A DNA stretch of 64,000 nt from Pseudomonas koreensis (GTDB lineage: Bacteria; Pseudomonadota; Gammaproteobacteria; Pseudomonadales; Pseudomonadaceae). This document shows positions 1 to 7,867 of this stretch, one piece after another (the stretch's first letter is position 1; each line of letters begins with the position of its first letter). Both the position numbers and the translations under genes were made by a program. The notes below the pieces were generated by a model that was given only the letters and a program-made list of their open reading frames with translations, was not told the origin of the DNA and did not search any database. The stretch covers positions 620,001 through 684,000 of the forward strand of contig NZ_JAAQYM010000003.1 in assembly GCF_012986595.1 (NCBI RefSeq), in the 5' to 3' direction.

Positions 1-796
1 CGATCCGCGCATCGCGTTCGGCTGCCGAACGAATCTGCGCCGCCTCACGCTTGCCAATAGCCGTGCGTTCGGTGGCGATTGTTTCACGCTCGGCACGCAT
101 TCGATCGACCGTGGCCGTGAGTGTCACCGAGGGCAGTGTCAGCCGTTCGATGCCGACCTGCACTACGCGCACGCCGTAAGTGGCGAGCAGTTGCTGATCG
201 ATCTGCTTGCGCAACTGCGCTTCGAAATCGGCGATGCGCACCTGACTGGCGTAGGTGTTCACCAGATTCGCCAGGTCGAAACTGCTGGCGGTGGTTTCCA
301 GCGCCGAGCCGACAAAGGTACGGATCTGCCGCGCGGCTTCGTCCGGCTGGTTTTGCACTGCGCGCATGAAACGCTGCACGTTGTCCGGGTCGCCCTGCAC
401 CTGCCACGCCACGTAGGCCTGAACGATGATGCGCAAACCGTCGCGGGTGCCGACATCCTGCAAGCCGCTGGAGGTGGTGCGCAGGCGCAGATCCACCGGG
501 ATCGCCGCTTCGAACGGCGCGGGCCAACGCCAGCTCAAACCGGGCTCAAGCAACACTCGCGACGGATTACCGAAACGGGTAATGACCGTGGCTTCGCCCG
601 AGCGCACTTGCACCAGGCTCGCCGCTGCGATGGCAAACGCCACCAGCAACACCGCCCAGCCCATGCGCCGCCACGGAAAAGGGCCCGCCTCTTCCGGCGC
701 ACCGTGGTGGTGATGCCCATGATGATGGTGATGCCCGGCGTGGCCGTGATCGTGGCCGCTGTGGTCATGCGAATCGTGTGTGTGCGACTGGCTCAA
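1..796 (-). CDS. HflC-like SPFH/band-7 membrane protein with His-rich N-terminus (3' end outside window)
   Basis: The reading frame runs off the left edge, leaving about 265 N-terminal residues. The start is a TTG at 796-794 that overlaps the stop of the upstream gene (TTGA) and has AGGAG seven bases before it. Residues 1-32 hold 16 histidines, including runs of five and four. One membrane segment follows at about residues 45-63 (WAVLLVAFAIAAASLV), then an SPFH domain (VITRFGNPSRVLLEPGLSW). The charged stretch RMRAERETIATERTAIGKRE is typical of HflC/prohibitin proteins. HflC with HflK forms membrane cages that modulate the FtsH protease. This protein is a paralogue of that type, not the hfq-hflX-linked HflC. 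The His-rich, presumably cytoplasmic, tail and the Zur-like site upstream suggest a link to metal homeostasis, which is inference. Confidence 0.8.
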   Translation of the reverse strand, partial: MSQSHTHDSHDHSGHDHGHAGHHHHHGHHHHGAPEEAGPFPWRRMGWAVLLVAFAIAAASLVQVRSGEATVITRFGNPSRVLLEPGLSWRWPAPFEAAIPVDLRLRTTSSGLQDVGTRDGLRIIVQAYVAWQVQGDPDNVQRFMRAVQNQPDEAARQIRTFVGSALETTASSFDLANLVNTYASQVRIADFEAQLRKQIDQQLLATYGVRVVQVGIERLTLPSVTLTATVDRMRAERETIATERTAIGKREAAQIRSAAERDARI

Positions 797-2757
797 GGGG
801 CAACTCCTGGTTGAGCGGTGGTGCGCGCGGGCGTCGGGTCAGCCGGCAGCGTGAACGTACGCAGGTCGATGGTCGGCGCATTGCTGCTGCCGCCTAAACG
901 GTGATCAAGCACCAGCAACTTGGCCTTGCTCAGGCCCTGGCTGAGCTGACTGAAATATTGCTCCAGCACGAACGCCTGGCCGGCGCTGGCATAGGCCTGT
1001 TGTTCCGCCTTAAACTTCAGATCCGCCGCCTGCGCCGTGGCGTTGACTTCACGCGCGCTGGCAGTGGCCTGATCCCGGGCAAGGCTGGCCTGCAACTGCG
1101 CCTGGTTATTGGCTTCAGCCGCCGCGCCGCGCTCGCGGGAGATCAACGCCTGCGCGCCGATCTGCGCCGCTTGCACGCTGTGATAAGCATTGGCGGCACC
1201 GGCAGGGGGATGAATCGCCTCGACCACAGTGGCGAGGATCTCCACACCGCTGTCGAGTTTCTGCAGATCGCCTTGCACCACGCGGCCGATTTCTTCACCC
1301 AGCCCTACCCTGTCCGCCCCCAACAGACCGTCGAGGGTGCGCGAGGCAAAATCGTGGACCAGAATCCGGCTCGCGGTGCTGCGAATCAGCGTCGGCACAT
1401 CGGCATTGTTGTAGGTCGCGGCCAAAGCATCCTGGTCACCCAGGCCAATGCGATAGACGAAGCGCACGTCCATGTTGACGATCTGAAAGCTCTGCTGATC
1501 GCCACGGCTGCTGGCAATCACTTGGGATTTGTCGTTGACGTGGCTGGCATCCCACAGACGGTTGGCGCTCAGCGGTGCCGGACCTTCGGCGGGCTCGACT
1601 TGGGTCGGGGCAGGAGCATCGCCGACGCTGGTCGCCAACTCGTGCACCACGCCGTTCTCGACATTCAACACACGGCCCAGCGGCCACGGCAGACCGGCGT
1701 GCAGCCCGGGGCCGAAGACTTGCACCGGTTTGCCGAAACGCTCATAAATGCCGCGCCCCTGCAGCGGAACTTCGTGAATGCCGGTCAACACCCAGCCGAC
1801 CGCAGCGACCAGCGCCAGCACCGGCAGAAAAGCCCGACGCATATAGCTGAAGGCCCAGATCTGGCGCAAATCGATACCGAAGCGGTTGTGCAATTCATGC
1901 TGCAACGCGAGCAACGGCTGAGGTGGCCATCGCAGCATGTCGGCGACAAAACTGCGCGCCAACAAGGTCGGTTCGAGCCGTTCGCGGTGCGGGCTGAATA
2001 TCGACAGGACTGCGCGTAATAGCAACTCGATTGCGACCAATCCCGGCAAGATCCCGATCAATACCGCGAGCCGTACGGGCCACAACGAAGCCTCACTGGC
2101 AAATAACAGGCACAGCGCGCCGAGCACCAGACTGATGATCGCCACCCGCGCCAATTGCGCGAGGGGTCCGGCTTCCGGCCATTGCGTCGGGCTCTCCTGA
2201 GCCAATTGGCGCTCAAGCACCAACAAACCGAAGCCGAGCAGCAACATCAGCGCCGCGCCGACGCTGGCAGACAACCCGACCGCGCCGGCCGGCAACGCAA
2301 GGTTCCACACCTGATCGATGCTTAGCACCACCAACGCCGACCAACCGCCGAGCCACAAGGTAGCAGCGCCGATCTGCCCGAGCAGGTGCACTCCGCGCTG
2401 ACTCAAACGCGCCAGCAGCCGTTCGTACCAGCCTTCAGGCGCTGCTGACTCCGGCTCCTCGGTCAGCGCCACCGGCGCCAGCGGGTGCATCACCCGTGCG
2501 CGCCACTGGGTGACCCACCACGCCGACTGCAGGCCGGCAACCAGCACCAGCAGCGCTGCGCTCAGATTGACCAGCAACGCCGGCCATAACGATTGCGCGG
2601 CAAACAGCCCGACAAAAAACGCCAGGACCCACCCCGCCCCGGCCAATCCGCCGAGACCTATAGCCAGTCGGCGCAAGCGGCGCCCCTGCGTGGCCGCTTG
2701 TTGAAAGCGCGGCAGCCCGGTCACTTGCGTGCCATCGACATCCAGATCGACTTGCAT
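793..2757 (-). CDS. HflK-like polytopic SPFH/band-7 membrane protein
   Basis: 654 residues from the ATG at 2757 (MQVDLDVDGTQ). A longer frame exists upstream but would run through the operator-like palindrome. The N-terminal half has about seven hydrophobic segments: a pair near residues 35-80, then others near 130-175, 195-245 and 300-320. This is far more than classical HflK, which has one. The SPFH domain begins at about residue 325 (GIYERFGKPVQVFGPGLH). An Ala/Gln/Glu-rich coiled-coil tail follows, ending in a Pro/Thr-rich C-terminus. It overlaps the HflC-like gene, so the two are surely co-transcribed and probably form a hetero-oligomer. Calling it a protease modulator is by homology only, since no catalytic residues are expected in this family. 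Confidence 0.8.
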   Translation of the reverse strand: MQVDLDVDGTQVTGLPRFQQAATQGRRLRRLAIGLGGLAGAGWVLAFFVGLFAAQSLWPALLVNLSAALLVLVAGLQSAWWVTQWRARVMHPLAPVALTEEPESAAPEGWYERLLARLSQRGVHLLGQIGAATLWLGGWSALVVLSIDQVWNLALPAGAVGLSASVGAALMLLLGFGLLVLERQLAQESPTQWPEAGPLAQLARVAIISLVLGALCLLFASEASLWPVRLAVLIGILPGLVAIELLLRAVLSIFSPHRERLEPTLLARSFVADMLRWPPQPLLALQHELHNRFGIDLRQIWAFSYMRRAFLPVLALVAAVGWVLTGIHEVPLQGRGIYERFGKPVQVFGPGLHAGLPWPLGRVLNVENGVVHELATSVGDAPAPTQVEPAEGPAPLSANRLWDASHVNDKSQVIASSRGDQQSFQIVNMDVRFVYRIGLGDQDALAATYNNADVPTLIRSTASRILVHDFASRTLDGLLGADRVGLGEEIGRVVQGDLQKLDSGVEILATVVEAIHPPAGAANAYHSVQAAQIGAQALISRERGAAAEANNQAQLQASLARDQATASAREVNATAQAADLKFKAEQQAYASAGQAFVLEQYFSQLSQGLSKAKLLVLDHRLGGSSNAPTIDLRTFTLPADPTPARTTAQPGVAP

Positions 2758-2789
2758 ATCACCCCAAAGCCATTGATTCAGCGGTCTGA

Positions 2790-2806
2790 TCGTTACGATA
2801 TAACGA
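2790..2806 (-). promoter_or_regulatory. Zur-like operator upstream of the HflK/HflC-like pair
   Basis: An inverted repeat TCGTTA-N5-TAACGA contains GTTACGATATAAC, close to the GTTATA/TATAAC half sites of gamma-proteobacterial Zur boxes. It lies 33-49 bases before the HflK-like start, where it could cover the promoter. The first product of the operon is preceded by this site and the second is His-rich, which fits zinc-starvation control. This is a sequence resemblance only; another dimeric repressor could bind here. Confidence 0.45.
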
Positions 2807-2901
2807 AAACCGTGAAATATTCGTACACAAATACGCTTATCTAAAGATGCACAACCTGTCGCTTGCCTGAAGCCTTGACCGAAATGTCCGGAAACGCACA
2901 T

Positions 2902-2915
2902 ATTACGTACGTAAT
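2902..2915. promoter_or_regulatory. Perfect 14-bp palindrome in divergent promoter region
   Basis: ATTACGTACGTAAT is fully self-complementary. It sits 51 bases before the lpd start in the gap between two divergent genes, a location suited to a dimeric regulator. No known regulator is assigned. Confidence 0.35.
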
Positions 2916-2966
2916 TTTATGCCTGACTAATTTCAGCGATCCGCATCCCCAACGAGGAGCAAGAGC

Positions 2967-4367
2967 ATGAGTCACTACGATGTGGTCATTCTGGGCGGCG
3001 GGCCCGGTGGTTATAACGCGGCGATCCGCGCCGGCCAGTTGGGCCTGAAGGCGGCGTGCGTGGAAGGTCGCGCCACCCTCGGCGGCACCTGCCTGAACGT
3101 CGGCTGCATGCCGTCCAAAGCCTTGCTGCACGCCTCGGAGCTGTACGACGCGGCCATGGGTGCGGAATTCGCCAACCTCGGCATCGAGGTCAAACCCACG
3201 CTCAACCTCGCGCAAATGATGAAACAGAAAGACGAGAGCGTGAGCGGCCTGACCAAAGGCATCGAGTTTCTGTTTCGCAAGAACAAGGTCGACTGGATCA
3301 AGGGCTGGGGCCATATCGACGGCCCGGGCAAAGTCACGGTAACCGATGAGCAAGGCAACCAGACCGAGCTGAGCGCCAGGGACATCATCATCGCCACCGG
3401 CTCCGAACCCACGCCCCTGCCCGGCGTCGAGATCGACAACCAACGCATTCTCGACTCCACGGGTGCGCTGTCGCTGAGTGAAGTGCCCAAGCATCTGGTG
3501 GTGATTGGCGCCGGGGTGATTGGCCTCGAGCTGGGTTCGGTATGGCGCCGCCTCGGCGCCCAGGTGACCGTGGTCGAATACCTCGACCGCATCTGCCCGG
3601 GCGTCGATGGCGAGGCCGGCAAGACCCTGCAGCGCTCGTTGAGCAAGCAAGGCATCAGCTTCAAACTGAGTTCGAAGGTCACCTGCGCCACCCCCTCGGC
3701 CAGCGGCGTGCAGCTCAGCGTCGAACCCGCCGCCGGTGGCAGCGCCGAATTGCTCGAAGCCGACTACGTGCTGGTCGCGATCGGCCGGCGCCCGTACACC
3801 CAGGGTCTGGGCCTGGAGAATGTCGGCCTGACCACCGACAAGCGCGGCATGCTCGCCAACCGCCAGCACCGCACCGAAGCAAACGGCGTCTGGGTGATCG
3901 GCGACGTGACTTCCGGGCCGATGCTCGCGCACAAGGCCGAAGACGAGGCGATGGCCTGTATCGAACAGATCGTCGGCAAGGCCGGCGAGGTCAATTACGA
4001 TTTGATTCCCAACGTCATCTACACCCGGCCGGAGCTGGCCAGCGTCGGCAAGACCGAGGAGCAACTCAAGGCCGAAGGGCGAGCCTACAAAGTCGGCAAA
4101 TTCCCGTTCACCGCCAACAGCCGGGCGAAGATCAACCACGAAACCGAAGGCTTCGCCAAAGTCCTCGCCGACGAACGCACCGACGAAATCCTCGGCGTGC
4201 ACCTGGTCGGCCCGAGCGTCAGTGAAATGATCGGAGAATACTGCGTGGCCATGGAGTTCAGCGCGTCGGCCGAAGACATCGCGCTGACCTGCCACCCGCA
4301 CCCAACGCGTTCGGAAGCGTTGCGCCAGGCGGCGATGAATGTCGAAGGGATGGCGACGCAGATGTAG
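2967..4367 (+). CDS. lpdA: Dihydrolipoyl dehydrogenase (LPD-3-like)
   Basis: 466 residues, normal length for the family. The ATG has GAGGAGC upstream. FAD-binding GGGPGG is at residues 10-15, the redox disulfide is in GGTCLNVGCMPSK (Cys42 and Cys47), the NAD-binding motif VIGAGVIGLELGSVW is near residue 180, and the C-terminal catalytic His-Glu region reads HPHPTRSE. The enzyme reoxidises the lipoyl group of E2 or glycine-cleavage H protein, passing electrons to NAD+. It stands alone here, without E1/E2 genes, like the third lipoamide dehydrogenase (lpd3) of P. putida. It could therefore serve several complexes or act as a reserve enzyme. The exact isozyme symbol is less certain than the activity. 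Confidence 0.92.
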   Translation: MSHYDVVILGGGPGGYNAAIRAGQLGLKAACVEGRATLGGTCLNVGCMPSKALLHASELYDAAMGAEFANLGIEVKPTLNLAQMMKQKDESVSGLTKGIEFLFRKNKVDWIKGWGHIDGPGKVTVTDEQGNQTELSARDIIIATGSEPTPLPGVEIDNQRILDSTGALSLSEVPKHLVVIGAGVIGLELGSVWRRLGAQVTVVEYLDRICPGVDGEAGKTLQRSLSKQGISFKLSSKVTCATPSASGVQLSVEPAAGGSAELLEADYVLVAIGRRPYTQGLGLENVGLTTDKRGMLANRQHRTEANGVWVIGDVTSGPMLAHKAEDEAMACIEQIVGKAGEVNYDLIPNVIYTRPELASVGKTEEQLKAEGRAYKVGKFPFTANSRAKINHETEGFAKVLADERTDEILGVHLVGPSVSEMIGEYCVAMEFSASAEDIALTCHPHPTRSEALRQAAMNVEGMATQM

Positions 4368-4382
4368 ATGGTCACCCAATCC

Positions 4383-4412
4383 CTGTGGGAGCTGGCTTGC
4401 CAGCTCCCACAG
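4383..4412. repeat. Perfect inverted repeat, P. fluorescens-type intergenic repeat and possible terminator
   Basis: Arms of 14 bp (CTGTGGGAGCTGGC and its complement) are separated by TT. The core resembles abundant short intergenic repeats of the P. fluorescens group. It lies between the convergent 3' ends of lpdA and the Lrp-family gene and could end both transcripts, although there is no T-tract. Confidence 0.7.
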
Positions 4413-4447
4413 TTGACCGTGTTCCTGCTGGAGGACTGCGCTCAAAT

Positions 4448-4490
4448 GCAGGAGCCAGCCTGCTCGCGATGAAGGCTACGCGGTCTACAG
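4448..4490. repeat. Degenerate second copy of a P. fluorescens-type intergenic repeat
   Basis: The stretch contains AGGAGCCAGCCTGCTCGCGA followed by ATGAAGG, matching from memory the half-repeat commonly seen in intergenic DNA of this group. It runs into the 3' end of the Lrp-family gene. Confidence 0.5.
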
Positions 4491-4958
4491 CGGAAGATGC
4501 CCCAACGGCAATGCCCCCGGGGTCTTCACCGTGTGAATCGCAAAATTGCTGCGAATGTCACTCACCCCCGGCAGCTTCAGCAAACAGCCGCTGAGAAAGC
4601 GGTCATACGCGCGCAGGTCCGGCACCACCACCTGCAACAGAAAGTCCGACTCCCCCGACACCAGAAATGCCGAGATCACTTCCGGCAGCGCCGTAACCGC
4701 TGCATAAAAGGCTTCGGCCTGTTCGTCGTTGTGCCGCTCGACCTTGACCCCGACAAACACCGTCAGTCCCAGCCCCACTTCGTCGCGATCCAGGTTGGCC
4801 TGATAGCCGCGAATCACCCCGGCCTCCTCCAGCATCCGCACCCGGCGCAGGCAGGGTGACGCCGACAACCCGATTTCGTCCGCCAGCTCGACGTTGCTCA
4901 GCCGGCCGTTGCGCTGCAAAGCGGCGAGAATCTTGCGGTCAAAGGCGTCGAGTTTCAT
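4485..4958 (-). CDS. Lrp/AsnC-family transcriptional regulator
   Basis: 157 residues, the usual length. The N-terminal winged helix-turn-helix spans residues 1-60 (MKLDAFDRKILAALQRNGRLSN, then LADEIGLSASPCLRRVRMLEE). A C-terminal RAM ligand-binding and oligomerisation domain follows (ALPEVISAFLVSGESDFLLQ). Proteins of this class sense amino acids. It is divergent from a LysE/RhtB-type exporter gene 144 bases away, the standard pairing in which the regulator controls amino-acid efflux and itself. The amino acid cannot be told from the sequence. Confidence 0.9.
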   Translation of the reverse strand: MKLDAFDRKILAALQRNGRLSNVELADEIGLSASPCLRRVRMLEEAGVIRGYQANLDRDEVGLGLTVFVGVKVERHNDEQAEAFYAAVTALPEVISAFLVSGESDFLLQVVVPDLRAYDRFLSGCLLKLPGVSDIRSNFAIHTVKTPGALPLGHLPL

Positions 4959-5102
4959 GGTTGGCAGATCCTGATGGTCAAGGCGCGAAAAGAAAGCAGG
5001 TTATGCCAATTCCTAGTGCTTTTGAAGCTGACTACGCAAGCACCTGCCCCACGCTTGCGCCATAGAATCGGCTCACCGAATCGACCACGAAGGGGCTGCG
5101 AC

Positions 5103-5732
5103 ATGGCAAGTATCTGGCTGTTTTTTCTGGCATTGGCCGTGGTCTTCCTGTTGCCCGGCCCGGACATGATCCTGTTGCTGCAAACCGGTGCTCGTCAGGG
5201 TCGCGGCGCGGCGCTGGCGACCGCTATTGGCTTGGGGATCGCTCGCGGCTGTCACGTGGCGTTGGCGGCGTTGGGTCTGGCGGCGCTGTTCAAGGCAGCG
5301 CCGTGGACGTTTGATCTGGTGCGCCTGGCGGGCGCGGCGTATCTGCTGTGGATCGGCATTCAGTGCCTGCGCAGCACGCTGCTGCCGAACCTCAATGCAG
5401 CCCCTGACACCGACGCCCATGGACAGTGGCGCGAAGCGATTCGTCGCGGCTTGCTGACCAATCTGCTCAACCCCAAGGCGTTGCTGTTCTGCTCGGTGCT
5501 GCTGCCGCAATTCATCGTCAATGACGGCGCACCGGTGCTGACCCAATTTGCCACCCTCGGTGTGCTGCTGGTGGGCGTCGGGCTGCTGTTCGACAGCGCT
5601 TACGCCCTGGCCGGCGCGGCGCTGGGCCGTTGGTTGCAACACAATCCAACCGCGCAGCGCCTCCAGCAATGGCTGTTCGGCAGCCTGTTGATCGGCTTCG
5701 CCGTGCGCCTGACGTTTATCCAGCAGGCCTAG
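5103..5732 (+). CDS. LysE/RhtB-family amino-acid exporter
   Basis: 209 residues from ATG 5103, which has AAGGGG before it. A longer in-frame extension upstream overlaps the shared promoter region and is not membrane-like. About six hydrophobic segments are visible. The N-terminus (WLFFLALAVVFLLPGPDMILLL) has the family's PGPD/N signature, and GLLTNLLNPKALLF matches the conserved N-P-K loop. It acts in the inner membrane to export amino acids or related metabolites. The divergent Lrp-type gene is the likely regulator. Its stop codon overlaps the convergent 712-aa gene by 4 bases. Confidence 0.9.
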   Translation: MASIWLFFLALAVVFLLPGPDMILLLQTGARQGRGAALATAIGLGIARGCHVALAALGLAALFKAAPWTFDLVRLAGAAYLLWIGIQCLRSTLLPNLNAAPDTDAHGQWREAIRRGLLTNLLNPKALLFCSVLLPQFIVNDGAPVLTQFATLGVLLVGVGLLFDSAYALAGAALGRWLQHNPTAQRLQQWLFGSLLIGFAVRLTFIQQA

Positions 5733-7867
5733 GGTTTGCGCGTCTTGCGTTGGCGACGGCTGATCAGCGCCAATGCAACGCCGACGCCCAGCACGATCGC
5801 GCCGATCTGCACCGGCCATTTGTAAGGTCGCAGGGCCGTACGAGCGGCATCGGTGACCTGAGTCACGTAACGCTTGTCGGCGCTTTCGAAATCCGGGTAC
5901 GGGCACTGATTGCCGAAGTCCACCGCCCAAGGCACGTACGGGCCTTCGTTGACGTAACGTCGATACAGCGCGCTTTGCTCCTCCAGACTGCTATTGAAAC
6001 CCGCGGCATTGCACAGCACCGCCGCAAACGCCTGGCTAGTGTGCGGCAAGTTGTCGGCGGCGCGACCGGCCAACGCGGTGGCGACAAAACGGTAGTGATA
6101 ACGCTCGTCCGGCTGTGCCTGGCTGGCCTTCTGCCGCTGCACTTCGCCCTCGGCCACCAGCGGCCCGACTTTCAGCTCGGTGCTTTCCAGGCTGTAGTTA
6201 CCGCCAAACGTGGCGTAATCCGGGGCCATCTCGTAACCGAGGATGTCCATGCCCCATTCACGCGCGGTCCACGCCGCGTTGTACAAGGCGCTGGCGCGTT
6301 TGGTCGGCCACCAGGCAGCGTCGGCCTTCATCCGCTGTTCACCGTAGAGCCGGGCCTTGTGCTGCAGATCGGGATTGTCGAAATAGCCGACCGCTTCCTC
6401 GTAATGCCCTTCGCGCAGCAAGCGCCGCCCCAACAGGTTACGCAGGCTGGCGGCAACCGGCAGCGGCACGTAGTTGTCGCGCTGCTGCTGGGTCAACGCC
6501 GGCGGCGCCGGCACGTTGTCATCGACATAGCGCTTGAGCTCATCGACCGTCAGCACGCGCTCGGCCACCGTCGCCGCGTCGAACCAATAGATGCTGTTGC
6601 TGCGATAAAGCTGCACGAACGCTTGCAGGTATTCGCCACGTTGCAGCGCGAGAATCGCGCTCTCGCCCTCGACCCGGCATTTGGGCTGCAGGGTTTCGAA
6701 GTCCCAGTCCGGAGTGCGCCGGTAGCCCCAGTCCTCGTTCTGCGGGAACGCCTGCGCGGCTTTGGCATAGGCCGCAGCGGCCGCATTTTTGTCGCCGTCA
6801 CGCACCGCCAGTTTGGCCCGCAGCCACCACGCCAGTCCGCCGTCACCGGCATTTTCCAGAAAGGCCTTGGCGCTGGCGTAATCGCCCTGTTGGTAATTCA
6901 TCGCCGCCAGTCGATCAGCGTTTTCCAGGCTGCCACGGGTGCTGTTCTGCAACAGCTTGATGAGTTTCTTCTCGTTCGGCGGCTGCTCGTCGAATGACCA
7001 GCCCATGCGACTGACCAACGAGGCGGTGACCAGTTGCTGCACCGCCTTGCGCTCCAGCAGCTTCGCCAATTCCGGTTCCGGCAGCTCGGCCAGTTCATTC
7101 ATCAGCTGTTTCAGCGAGGTGTAACCCACGGCCGAGCCGTGCAGGTTCTGCGCTTCGTACAGTTCGATGGCGCCGCTCCAGTCGCCAGCAGTGCGCAGCA
7201 CCCGTGCCTCTTCGCCGAGGCTGGCCACACCAAGCTCCAGCGGATCGCTCAAGCCATCGATGCTCATCTGTCGGGCCTGACGGAACGCCTCACGCGCCTG
7301 CTCCAGTGCTTCGATGACGTCGCCTGCCTCGGCACTCATGGCAAACCAGGTCCGGCCCAGGGAATATGCCGCCCAGGTGCTACGCAGTGAGCGCTGATCG
7401 GCCGGCAGCGCCAGCACCTTGTTGAAATACTCGACGGCCAGTTGATGGTCGCCCGTGGCAAAGGCTACCGCGCCGGCCACGTACAGGCGGATTTCCGCCG
7501 GCAGACTGGCGCCCTGCGCCTCGACCTGACGCGCATCGGTCAGGCCGCGCAGTTGCTTGACCAACGCTTGTTGCTCGGCGCTCAGACCGACCTGTTCGGC
7601 TTTTTCGCGAGCTGCAGCAGGCTCGCTTTCGTCGCCGTACAGGTCGTCAGGATTGTGCGTCGCCGCGGTGACGTGCTTCAGCCCGGCAATGGTTTTGCCC
7701 AAGCGACTGATCTCGAAGTTGAAGTTGCCCTCCGGCAGCTCAGCCAGGGTTTGCCCGCGATTGTCGAGCAGGCGCATCGGGAAGTCCGGGCCGCAGGCCA
7801 GCGCCGAACCCAGCGGCAGGCTGAGGCTCAGGCAGAGCAGATGGCGGGGCCAGTTACGGGTCAACAT
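5729..7867 (-). CDS. Exported, C-terminally anchored helical-repeat protein of unknown function
   Basis: 712 residues from ATG 7867, with AAGGAGG upstream; an in-frame extension to 8017 is rejected because the signal peptide starts here. A signal peptide is clear (about 23 residues, ending GSALA before CGPDFP). The body is mostly helical and TPR-like, for example VEYFNKVLALPADQ, REAFRQARQMSIDG and KAFLENAGDGG. The C-terminus has one membrane segment (QIGAIVLGVGVALALISRR) followed by a basic tail. Thus a large periplasmic domain is probably held at the inner membrane. It overlaps the DUF3142 gene upstream by 14 bases, so the two are translationally linked. I do not recognise a function. Confidence 0.75.
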   Translation of the reverse strand: MLTRNWPRHLLCLSLSLPLGSALACGPDFPMRLLDNRGQTLAELPEGNFNFEISRLGKTIAGLKHVTAATHNPDDLYGDESEPAAAREKAEQVGLSAEQQALVKQLRGLTDARQVEAQGASLPAEIRLYVAGAVAFATGDHQLAVEYFNKVLALPADQRSLRSTWAAYSLGRTWFAMSAEAGDVIEALEQAREAFRQARQMSIDGLSDPLELGVASLGEEARVLRTAGDWSGAIELYEAQNLHGSAVGYTSLKQLMNELAELPEPELAKLLERKAVQQLVTASLVSRMGWSFDEQPPNEKKLIKLLQNSTRGSLENADRLAAMNYQQGDYASAKAFLENAGDGGLAWWLRAKLAVRDGDKNAAAAAYAKAAQAFPQNEDWGYRRTPDWDFETLQPKCRVEGESAILALQRGEYLQAFVQLYRSNSIYWFDAATVAERVLTVDELKRYVDDNVPAPPALTQQQRDNYVPLPVAASLRNLLGRRLLREGHYEEAVGYFDNPDLQHKARLYGEQRMKADAAWWPTKRASALYNAAWTAREWGMDILGYEMAPDYATFGGNYSLESTELKVGPLVAEGEVQRQKASQAQPDERYHYRFVATALAGRAADNLPHTSQAFAAVLCNAAGFNSSLEEQSALYRRYVNEGPYVPWAVDFGNQCPYPDFESADKRYVTQVTDAARTALRPYKWPVQIGAIVLGVGVALALISRRQRKTRKP

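Noticed and set aside
2841..4445. 534-codon minus-strand open frame opposite lpdA
   Set aside because: The antisense protein is low-complexity His/Ala/Asp-rich and overlaps an unambiguous dehydrogenase.
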